Below, piece after piece: positions 1 through 5,647 of a stretch of DNA of 5,647 nt. The DNA is from an uncultured Sutterella sp. (GTDB taxonomy: Bacteria; Pseudomonadota; Gammaproteobacteria; Burkholderiales; Burkholderiaceae_F). The DNA lies in NCBI GenBank assembly GCA_900554675.1, contig USIM01000063.1, forward strand, positions 1 through 5,647, given 5' to 3'. The notes under the pieces are model-generated. The model was not told the DNA's origin and ran no database searches. It saw only the letters and a list, made by a program, of their open reading frames with translations. The first letter of the stretch is position 1; each line of letters starts with the position of its first letter. The translations under genes and the position numbers were made by a program.

Positions 1-94
1 AATCTTAACGACATTTGCCTAAAAATAAGGCTTTTTACTTAAAATTTTTCTAGCCTCTTAGGCGGTTCTATCTAGGAGTTGGGCGGAATGAAAA

Positions 95-133
95 AGAGGT
101 TTCGAAAATTGAATCGAAACCTCTCAATTTTTT
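95..133. terminator. Rho-independent terminator, probably bidirectional
   Basis: Positions 95-105 (AGAGGTTTCGA) and 114-124 (TCGAAACCTCT) form a perfect 11-bp stem with an 8-base loop. On the minus strand the stem runs straight into five T residues (complement of 91-95, partly shared with the stem base), 29 bp past the stop of the ferredoxin reductase gene, so it should end that transcript. On the plus strand the stem is followed by a run of six T residues (128-133), so it could also stop transcription arriving from the left. The structure is read directly; the two-way function is inferred. Confidence 0.85.
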
Positions 134-153
134 GGTGTTAAAAGTCTGAGGAA

Positions 154-1233
154 TTAATCCAACTCAGGCGTTTCAACCCCTAAAACCTTGTGCAACTTGG
201 GACTCGTTGTCGTGTATTGCAATAAAGTTTTCTTTTCCGGATAGACGATGTCGGCTGCAGCAAAAGCGGCCAAGGCGCATTCGTGGAAGCCCGACAAAAT
301 CAACTTCTTTTTCCCCGGATAGGTGTTGATGTCACCCACGGCAAAAATACCGGGGATGGAGGATTGGAATTTTTCCGTATCGACCACGATTTGCTTTCGA
401 TAGATTTCAAGCCCCCAATCGGCGATGGGGCCCAACTTCGGAGACAAACCAAAGAAGACCAACAAGTGGTCAAGCGGCATACGGCGAACCACTCCATCGT
501 CGCCCGTGACGCGAATTTCCGTGAGCTTACCGTCTTTTTCTTCAAAACCCGTGATTTGGCCGACCTCAAATTGCATTTCCCAGTTTTCGCACAATTCACG
601 CATCTTGTTAACAGAAGCCGTTTGAGCGCGGAAGCCATCACGACGGTGCAAAAGAATGACGCTTTCGGCTTTGCCCACTAAATTCAAGGTCCAGTCGAGA
701 GCGGAGTCACCACCGCCGCAGATGACGATGTTTTTACCGGCAAAGAATTCCGGGTCTTTGACATGGTAGTGAAGTTGTGTCCCTTCAAACTTGGCAATGC
801 CCGGTACCGTCAAGCGCTTGGGCTGGAAACTACCGACGCCGGCGGCGATAAAGACGGTCTTAGTCATAAAGCGGGTGCCCTTGTCCGTTTCAACAAAGAA
901 ACGACCGTCTTCTTGCTTATTGACCGTTGTCACTTCTTCACCCAAGTGGAATTGGGGGCCGAAGGGATGAATTTGCTTGAGAAGATTTTCTGTTAATTCT
1001 CGCGACGTGCAAACAGGCACGGCGGGAATGTCGTAAATAGGCTTATGTTCATAAAGCTCCATGCATTGACCGCCCACCATCTTAAGGGAGTCAACAACAT
1101 GAGCCTTCATTTCTAAAAGACCCAATTCAAAAACTTGGAAAAGACCGACAGGGCCGGCGCCAACAATGACGGCGTCCGTTTCAATAATCTCATCGGTTTT
1201 CGGTGCAATCGTTAAATAATCTTCAATAGCCAT
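154..1233 (-). CDS. Ferredoxin/flavodoxin-NADP+ reductase, thioredoxin-reductase-like type
   Basis: This 359-residue cytoplasmic flavoprotein probably moves electrons between NADPH and ferredoxin or flavodoxin. Visible in sequence: an N-terminal FAD-binding Rossmann motif VGAGPVG (residues 24-30), the VGGQC segment near 53-57, a second nucleotide-binding motif [10 protein letters not shown] (171-180), HRR at 196-198 that fits binding of the NADPH 2'-phosphate, and the C-terminal FAD motif GIFAVGD (295-301) followed by GFHECALAA (315-323). The CxxC redox pair of thioredoxin reductase is absent, and the C-terminus runs on past the FAD motif as in the YumC/type-2 FNR family; the length is normal for that family. 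The ATG is preceded by GGA nine bases upstream (1243-1245). An extended -10 promoter candidate lies just upstream and a strong hairpin terminator 29 bp downstream, so it may be transcribed alone. No ferredoxin gene is adjacent, so the partner is unknown. The family call is firm; the physiological role is inferred. Confidence 0.92.
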   Translation of the reverse strand: MAIEDYLTIAPKTDEIIETDAVIVGAGPVGLFQVFELGLLEMKAHVVDSLKMVGGQCMELYEHKPIYDIPAVPVCTSRELTENLLKQIHPFGPQFHLGEEVTTVNKQEDGRFFVETDKGTRFMTKTVFIAAGVGSFQPKRLTVPGIAKFEGTQLHYHVKDPEFFAGKNIVICGGGDSALDWTLNLVGKAESVILLHRRDGFRAQTASVNKMRELCENWEMQFEVGQITGFEEKDGKLTEIRVTGDDGVVRRMPLDHLLVFFGLSPKLGPIADWGLEIYRKQIVVDTEKFQSSIPGIFAVGDINTYPGKKKLILSGFHECALAAFAAADIVYPEKKTLLQYTTTSPKLHKVLGVETPELD

Positions 1234-1264
1234 TTTTAATAATCCGATAGGGAATAAACGCTTA

Positions 1265-1291
1265 ATTATCCCATTTTTGTGTGAGAAACAA
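1265..1291 (-). promoter_or_regulatory. Candidate extended -10 promoter for the ferredoxin reductase gene
   Basis: On the minus strand the stretch TGGGATAAT (complement of 1265-1273) combines a TGn extension with GATAAT, five of six matches to the sigma-70 -10 consensus. A poor -35 candidate, TTGTTT (complement of 1286-1291), lies 15 bp upstream, which is short, so recognition would depend mainly on the extended -10. The implied start near 1258 gives a leader of about 25 bases. The 82-bp gap contains no convincing terminator for the preceding protease gene; only GAGAAA/TTTCTC inverted arms and a short CTCTTGAG palindrome are visible. Read-through from the protease gene is therefore also possible. 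Confidence 0.45.
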
Positions 1292-1315
1292 AAAGCTCAA
1301 GAGACGCCTGAATGG

Positions 1316-2818
1316 CTATTTCTCTTTGAATTTCTTGTCGTCGAGAATTTCTTGACGAACTTGGCGCAACTTCGCATCGACTTGGCTCATGAGGTAGTAG
1401 TCACCGTCATTGGCTTGTTGGGCGAGATTAAACTGGTATTCGGCCGCACGTTTGTCACCGCGCGCCAAGTACATGTCGCCCACGGCTTGATGGTGAGCGC
1501 TATTTTGATTGAGTTCTTTGTAGCAACGAGCGGCAATGGCGTTATAGGCCTCGCTTTGACGGCTGATCGCTTGTTGAGAGCGCATAAACTTTAAGACGTC
1601 GTTATAGCGCTTCGACTCATAAAGCTCATTGGCGTAAAGCTTGACGGCCATTTCCGATAACGGGTTATTGTCTACAAGATTTTTAGCCTGACGCAAAGCT
1701 TGTCGTTTTTCATTGGCGTTGCCAAAAAGGAAAAGGCACTCCGATTGGTTCTTTTCTAAAATCGGGAGTTTGCCACCCAAACGAACCGCTTCATTAGCAA
1801 GACGCTTGGCTTCAGATCCCTTACCCAATCGGCGATTGGCCACCGATAAACCATAGGTTAGAGCAATTTTTTGACGTTGATTTTTAGCGCTTGCCAAGTC
1901 GTCTCGTATTTCTTTTTCGACTTTTAATCGTTCGTTGTGTGAACTTTCTTGCAATACACGCATGCGCTGCTGAATCAAAAGAAAGTCCATAGAGTCCGTG
2001 TGCGCACGATTGCCCAACTGTTGCGTACGGTTTTCCATATCGCTGATACGTTCGACCGTCAGCGGGTGGGTACTTAAATAAGCAGGGGAAGCCGATTCGT
2101 AATAGCGATTATTTTGTTGAAGTCGAGCAAAGAAATTCTCCATCCCTTTGGGGTCAAACCCGGCATTGGCTAAAGAATTTAAACCGACACGGTCAGCTTC
2201 GCGTTCTGCACTGCGAGAGTAACCCAATTGCTTTTGAATAAGCGCGGCCTGACCGCCCATGGCAATACCGGCGGCCGCATTACCGCTTCCCGCTCGAGCC
2301 GCTAATAAGGCCAAGAGCAAAGAACCGATGGTGATCGCCATATTGTTGCGTTGCTCATCAATCATGCGAGCAATGTGACGCTGAGAGACGTGTCCGATTT
2401 CGTGAGCAACGACACCGGCTAATTCGCTTTCGGTTTGTGCGGCTACGATCAGACCGGTGTGCACCGCAATGTAGCCCCCAGGAATCGCAAAAGCGTTCAA
2501 GGACTTATCAATGAGCGGGTAGAAAAAGAAATTGTAGGTGTGCGATTGCGAAACACTGACTAAGCGATAGCCCAAGCGATTGAGGTATTCGAGCGTTTCT
2601 GCATCATTGAGGTAGGCATCATCGGCACGAATGTGCGTCATGATTTCATCGCCCAAGGCTTGTTCTTCAGACGGGGACATTTCCGTGCCCGCCACGGCTC
2701 CCATGCTCGGCAGGTTGAGGTTAAGCGACTGGGTTGCTGGCTCACGAACAGCCCATGCACTCATCGGAGTGAGTGCAATGGTTGTGCATAGGGCTGAAAT
2801 GAGAGCTTTTTTAAACAT
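1316..2818 (-). CDS. Periplasmic M48 zinc metalloprotease with TPR-like C-terminus (BepA/YfgC-like)
   Basis: This 500-residue protein is an exported M48 peptidase resembling BepA, which in E. coli assists or degrades outer-membrane proteins such as LptD at the BAM complex. It begins with a signal peptide: KK at 3-4, a hydrophobic core, and a likely type I cleavage site after SAWA at residue 23. The zinc motif HEIGH lies at 139-143 and the expected third ligand is E205 in SAEREAD (203-209). H251 in STHPLTVERI sits where BepA has its regulatory His-switch residue (family knowledge, aligned by eye). A hydrophobic stretch at about 161-175 follows the active site. From about residue 300 to the end the sequence is alanine-rich and helical with TPR-like spacing. 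Its length is close to that of BepA (487). All catalytic residues are present. The ATG has no obvious Shine-Dalgarno sequence. In enterobacteria bepA is under sigma-E, but I see no sigma-E promoter in the 109 bp upstream. The symbol is left empty because orthology cannot be proven here. Confidence 0.93.
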   Translation of the reverse strand: MFKKALISALCTTIALTPMSAWAVREPATQSLNLNLPSMGAVAGTEMSPSEEQALGDEIMTHIRADDAYLNDAETLEYLNRLGYRLVSVSQSHTYNFFFYPLIDKSLNAFAIPGGYIAVHTGLIVAAQTESELAGVVAHEIGHVSQRHIARMIDEQRNNMAITIGSLLLALLAARAGSGNAAAGIAMGGQAALIQKQLGYSRSAEREADRVGLNSLANAGFDPKGMENFFARLQQNNRYYESASPAYLSTHPLTVERISDMENRTQQLGNRAHTDSMDFLLIQQRMRVLQESSHNERLKVEKEIRDDLASAKNQRQKIALTYGLSVANRRLGKGSEAKRLANEAVRLGGKLPILEKNQSECLFLFGNANEKRQALRQAKNLVDNNPLSEMAVKLYANELYESKRYNDVLKFMRSQQAISRQSEAYNAIAARCYKELNQNSAHHQAVGDMYLARGDKRAAEYQFNLAQQANDGDYYLMSQVDAKLRQVRQEILDDKKFKEK

Positions 2819-2895
2819 AACCGGATGCGATGAAATAACACTCTAATCTTAATGAGAAAAGGCCTCTCGTGCCGATATCGTTAAGGTTGGAAACA

Positions 2896-2923
2896 AATCG
2901 GAGTGCTTTGAAACACTCCGATT
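2896..2923 (-). terminator. Rho-independent terminator after menE
   Basis: AATCGGAGTG (2896-2905) and CACTCCGATT (2914-2923) form a perfect 10-bp stem with an 8-base loop. On the minus strand the hairpin begins four bases after the menE stop codon and is followed by TTTGTTT-like sequence, so it is well placed to end the men transcript. The T-run is interrupted, which may make termination incomplete. It separates the men cluster from the protease gene, which should therefore have its own promoter between about 2819 and 2895; no good sigma-70 match is visible there (the best -10 candidate is TAAGAT, with no matching -35). Confidence 0.8.
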
Positions 2924-2927
2924 GAAT

Positions 2928-4268
2928 TTAATTCCCGCTCTTGTAATGCAAGGGATGCAACGAAAATTGCTTTAATACCGCTGAACGACGATCGGGCTTA
3001 TCGGCGTTATTGACGGGCAACGCCTCGACAAAGGCCACTTTACGAGGGCACTTATATGCCGAAATGTTTTCCTTACAAAAACGTCGAATGTCTTCAAGCG
3101 TCGGATGCGTATTGTTTTCAGGGACAATCAACGCGCACACAATGGCGCCCCACGTCTCGTTGGGTTCACCTACGACAAGCGCTTCTTTAATGAAAGGGGA
3201 ACGAGCCAAAAGGTTTTCCACTTCCAAAGGATAGACGTTTTCGCCGGCGGTCAAAATTAAGTCATGACGACGGGCATAAACGTGCAATCGCCCCTCTTCA
3301 TCAAAATCCCCTAAGTCACCCGTTTCAAACCACTCATGGGTAAGCGGTGGACGTCCCCAGTAACCCGGCGTTCGCATGGGAGAGGCCACTTCAATTTGTT
3401 GATGATGAATTCGTACGCGACTGTTGGGCAACACTTTGCCGGAACCGCTTTGAAGTTCAAAACGTTCAGCGTAAGGCGTCATCACAACGTGTGAACACGT
3501 CTCTGTCATCCCGTACGTGGTGACAATGGGCAGGTGCTGTTCGTGCGCTTTGGATAAAAGCTTATCGGTAGCAGAAGAGCCACCCAACAAAATCACACGA
3601 AGATGAGCGGGTGCCGTCCACTGAGGGAAAACTTCGAAAATCTTCGCGAGCATCGTTGGGACAATGCTCGTGATCGTCACATGATCGTCTTTTAACGCTT
3701 GCACAAAAGACTTTGCATCAAATAAAGGCGAAATCGCCACGGTTTTACGAGCTAACAGGCAGCGAGTCAAAATGGAAAGACCGCCAATGCGCGTAAGCGA
3801 CATACAAAGCTGCCAACAGTCATCGTCTTGCCACCCCAAATTTTTAGCGCTTTCATTGGCTGACGCTAAAAGCATATCCACGGTGATGATGGCCGGTTTC
3901 GGCAGCCCCGTGGTGCCCGACGTAAAGAGAACCGCAACGCAATTTTCAGGAAGCGGATCCGTGATATTAGCGATGCTTTCTAAAAGGACACGGCGCTCGG
4001 TGGGCGTGAGTTTAGGGTGCAGCATTAAAGCCGGCACCCCCAGCTCCATCAACGCATAAAGCTCGATCACCGTTTCGACCGAATTTTTGCCCTCAACGAT
4101 GTAGGGTTGTCCTTTTTGGGGCAACACACCGGTGTTTTCCAAGCGTGCCATACAGTTTTGCGTCAAGAGCGCAAGCTTGGCAAACGAATAATCCTGTCCG
4201 CCACAGCGAATCCCGATCACGTCGGGTGCGTCTGCGGCGGCCGTGATAATGGAAAAAGGCTTTGGCAT
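2928..4268 (-). CDS. menE: o-Succinylbenzoate-CoA ligase (MenE), AMP-forming
   Basis: This 446-residue enzyme of the acyl-adenylate-forming (ANL) superfamily should activate o-succinylbenzoate with ATP and CoA in menaquinone synthesis, giving the substrate of MenB. Family motifs appear in order: the phosphate loop TSGTTGLPKP (116-125), IGGLSILTR (161-169) in the acyl-substrate region, TYGMTET (251-257), the ATP-ribose motif ETGDLG (315-320), the hinge RRHDLILTAGENVYP (333-347), and the C-terminal lysine region LPVNNADK (417-424). K424 aligns by spacing with the catalytic lysine of the usual LPRTASGK, but the preceding Gly is Asp. The length suits MenE (about 450) and is shorter than most fatty or aryl acyl-CoA ligases. 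The ATG is 10 bp past the menB stop with no clear Shine-Dalgarno sequence, suggesting translational coupling. The ANL motifs alone do not fix the substrate; the MenE call rests mainly on length and the adjacent menB. Confidence 0.88.
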   Translation of the reverse strand: MPKPFSIITAAADAPDVIGIRCGGQDYSFAKLALLTQNCMARLENTGVLPQKGQPYIVEGKNSVETVIELYALMELGVPALMLHPKLTPTERRVLLESIANITDPLPENCVAVLFTSGTTGLPKPAIITVDMLLASANESAKNLGWQDDDCWQLCMSLTRIGGLSILTRCLLARKTVAISPLFDAKSFVQALKDDHVTITSIVPTMLAKIFEVFPQWTAPAHLRVILLGGSSATDKLLSKAHEQHLPIVTTYGMTETCSHVVMTPYAERFELQSGSGKVLPNSRVRIHHQQIEVASPMRTPGYWGRPPLTHEWFETGDLGDFDEEGRLHVYARRHDLILTAGENVYPLEVENLLARSPFIKEALVVGEPNETWGAIVCALIVPENNTHPTLEDIRRFCKENISAYKCPRKVAFVEALPVNNADKPDRRSAVLKQFSLHPLHYKSGN

Positions 4269-4278
4269 GACGTATGGC

Positions 4279-5121
4279 TTACGGCAAACGCGGGAACTTC
4301 GTGAAGTCCGGGCGGCGCTTTTCTAAGAAAGCGTTTTTGCCTTCCTTACCTTCTTCGGTCATGTAGTAGAGCAACGTGGCGTTACCGGCCAACTCTTGCA
4401 AGCCGGCTTGACCGTCGCAGTCAGCATTTAAAGCGGCCTTCAAGCAACGAATGGCGATGGGGCTATTGGCTAAGATTTCGCGGCACCATTGAACTGTTTC
4501 TTCTTCAAGCTTATCAAGCGGTACCACCGTGTTCACCAACCCCATGTCAAGGGCTTGTTGGGCATCGTATTGACGGCAGAGGAACCAGATTTCACGAGCC
4601 TTCTTTTGACCGACCAAACGTGCCATGTAAGAAGCACCCCAGCCGCCGTCAAAACTCCCCACGCGGGGACCCGTTTGACCGAAGCGAGCGTTATCGGCAG
4701 CAATCGTTAAGTCGCACAACATGTGCAACACGTGGCCACCGCCGATGGCGTAGCCAGCCACCATGGCGACAACGGGTTTGGGGCACGTACGGATCATGCG
4801 TTGGAAATCCAAAACGTTTAAGCGAGGTACACCGTCATGGCCGACATAACCGCCATTGCCACGCACCTTTTGGTCGCCGCCCGAGCAAAAGGCCAAGGGG
4901 CCGGCGCCCGTTAAGATGATGACACCGATGGACGGATCTTCACGAGCGTCGCTAAAGGCTTGGCAGAGCTCTTGTACTGTTTCAGGACGGAAGGCGTTAC
5001 GCACGTGCGGACGATTGATCGTTAACTTGGCAATACCTTCGGCCTTTTCATAGATGATGTCGGTAAATTCACCGAAACTTTCCCAATCGGGAATCGGCTT
5101 TAATGGATTCGTTTCAGTCAT
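4279..5121 (-). CDS. menB: 1,4-Dihydroxy-2-naphthoyl-CoA synthase (MenB)
   Basis: This 280-residue crotonase-fold cytoplasmic enzyme closes the second ring of the menaquinone nucleus by an intramolecular Claisen condensation of o-succinylbenzoyl-CoA. Diagnostic MenB features are visible: [11 protein letters not shown] (36-46), the oxyanion-hole loop [11 protein letters not shown] (78-88), GYAIGGGH (123-130), and the strongly conserved block [21 protein letters not shown] (148-168). It ends in the typical [15 protein letters not shown]149, T150, G151 and W179 match the bicarbonate-binding positions of E. coli MenB (Q154, T155, G156, W184; recalled from the literature, constant offset of five), so it should be the bicarbonate-dependent type. 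Length is normal (E. coli 285). The ATG has GGAA nine bases upstream (5131-5134). It lies 24 bp after a Bug-family gene and 10 bp before menE, implying one transcript. A generic enoyl-CoA hydratase is unlikely given the SFDGGWG block. Confidence 0.97.
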   Translation of the reverse strand: MTETNPLKPIPDWESFGEFTDIIYEKAEGIAKLTINRPHVRNAFRPETVQELCQAFSDAREDPSIGVIILTGAGPLAFCSGGDQKVRGNGGYVGHDGVPRLNVLDFQRMIRTCPKPVVAMVAGYAIGGGHVLHMLCDLTIAADNARFGQTGPRVGSFDGGWGASYMARLVGQKKAREIWFLCRQYDAQQALDMGLVNTVVPLDKLEEETVQWCREILANSPIAIRCLKAALNADCDGQAGLQELAGNATLLYYMTEEGKEGKNAFLEKRRPDFTKFPRLP

Positions 5122-5145
5122 TTTCAGTAGTTCCAGAAAAAATAG

Positions 5146-5647
5146 TTAATCAAGTTTTGTTAGGGACGTGCGGACCAAGTCAGCCCATTTCTTCGTTTCC
5201 GATTGGATAAAGACTCGGAAACCTTCGGGCGTGCTTTCAACAACTTCAGCCCCGCGATTTAAATAAGCGGATTTTACTTTTTCCGTTTTTAATGCCTCTT
5301 GCAAGGCAAGGTTTAATTCTTTAATGATCTTGGGATTGGTACCCTTTTGCACCACGATGCCGTCCCAAGCAAAAAGTTCGAACCCGGGAACCGTTTTTGC
5401 AATCGGAGCAATCTCAGGATGAGATTTTAACGGTTGTGCGCTACCGCTACCCAATGCCGTGAGTTTTTTGGCATCAACGTGCACCAATGTATTGGGCGCC
5501 ACGTCAATCGTAAAGTCAATACGACCGCCCAGCATATCGGTCATACTGGCTGCGCCTCCTCGGTACGGGATATGTTCAAACTTTATCCCCGTGAGGTTGG
5601 AGAGCATGACGCCCGCCAAATGACTCGTTGTGCCGTTGCCGGCAGAC
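5146..5647 (-). CDS. Bug/TctC-family tripartite tricarboxylate transporter substrate-binding protein (5'-truncated by window edge)
   Basis: Only the C-terminal 166 residues of a family usually about 320 long are present. Bug proteins are periplasmic binding proteins that capture carboxylates or other small organic solutes for TctAB membrane partners or for signalling. Visible marks are SAGNGTTSHLAG at the window edge, HIPYRGGAASMTDMLGGRIDF soon after (read in two adjoining parts), the WDGIVVQKGTNPK segment, and the C-terminal run up to LTKLD with a TAA stop at 5146-5148. The frame stays open to the last base. A TTG at 5617-5619 could be mistaken for a start but lies inside the conserved SAGNGTTSHLAG motif, so the true start and signal peptide lie outside. 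No terminator fits in the 24 bp before menB, so the two are probably cotranscribed or menB uses a promoter inside this gene. No TctA or TctB gene is visible, and the ligand cannot be read from sequence. Confidence 0.93.
   Translation of the reverse strand, partial: SAGNGTTSHLAGVMLSNLTGIKFEHIPYRGGAASMTDMLGGRIDFTIDVAPNTLVHVDAKKLTALGSGSAQPLKSHPEIAPIAKTVPGFELFAWDGIVVQKGTNPKIIKELNLALQEALKTEKVKSAYLNRGAEVVESTPEGFRVFIQSETKKWADLVRTSLTKLD

Noticed and set aside
17..36. GCCT-loop-AGGC hairpin followed by TTTTT on the plus strand as a terminator
   Set aside because: The stem is only four base pairs with a seven-base A-rich loop, too weak to support a call.
50..90. tRNA-like 3' end (GGCGGTTCTATCTAGG)
   Set aside because: The arms flanking GTTCTAT are not complementary, and the upstream sequence is AT-rich with no D or anticodon arm.
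283..681. Plus-strand open frame of 132 residues
   Set aside because: It lies wholly antisense to the well-supported ferredoxin reductase gene and shows no recognisable family motif.
154..1233. Thioredoxin reductase
   Set aside because: The fold matches but the CxxC catalytic pair is missing, which points to the ferredoxin-NADP+ reductase branch.
1277..1594. Plus-strand open frame of 105 residues with hydrophobic stretches
   Set aside because: Almost all of it is antisense to the 3' end of the M48 protease gene; the hydrophobic look is what the complement of that coding sequence gives, and no ribosome binding site is evident.
5146..5619. A complete 157-residue protein starting at a TTG codon at 5619
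   Set aside because: The frame stays open to the window edge and the residues before the TTG (SAGNGTTSH) belong to the conserved Bug-family motif, so this is an internal codon of a truncated gene.
1..5647. CRISPR array, insertion sequence, phage or defence genes
   Set aside because: No regularly spaced repeats, transposase motifs or terminal inverted repeats were seen; all long frames are accounted for by housekeeping families.

Overview
The window carries five protein genes, all on the minus strand, so transcription runs from high to low coordinates. The organism looks like a betaproteobacterium of moderate GC content. The partial gene at the right end belongs to the Bug/TctC family of tripartite tricarboxylate transporter binding proteins, which is greatly expanded in Burkholderiales. 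The next two genes belong to menaquinone synthesis, which most aerobic Burkholderiales lack. A Bug protein, menaquinone genes, a thioredoxin-reductase-like ferredoxin reductase and mid-range GC together suggest an anaerobic or microaerophilic gut member such as Sutterellaceae (Sutterella/Parasutterella-like). This placement is inference from gene content, not a database match.

Layout from right to left. Positions 5647-5146 hold the C-terminal half of a Bug-family periplasmic solute-binding protein whose start lies beyond the window. It is followed after 24 bp by menB (5121-4279, 1,4-dihydroxy-2-naphthoyl-CoA synthase) and after another 10 bp by menE (4268-2928, o-succinylbenzoate-CoA ligase). 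This cluster ends in a clear hairpin terminator (2896-2923). After about 110 bp comes a signal-peptide-bearing M48 metalloprotease with C-terminal TPR-like helices (2818-1316, BepA/YfgC-like). After 82 bp holding an extended -10 promoter candidate comes a ferredoxin/flavodoxin-NADP+ reductase of the thioredoxin-reductase-like type (1233-154). That gene ends at a strong hairpin with T-runs on both sides (95-124), which could terminate both strands.

Functionally, MenE and MenB catalyse consecutive steps: o-succinylbenzoate to its CoA thioester, then ring closure to 1,4-dihydroxy-2-naphthoyl-CoA. They supply the naphthoquinone ring used in anaerobic respiration. The reductase links NADPH to ferredoxin or flavodoxin, and the protease is envelope quality control. 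Neither has an evident mechanistic link to the men genes beyond shared orientation.

Most of the window is ordinary housekeeping sequence and I see no strong evidence for a new system. The points most worth a second look are the placement of a Bug binding protein directly ahead of menBE, departures from usual motifs in MenE, and a possible short plus-strand transcript in the leftmost 133 bases.
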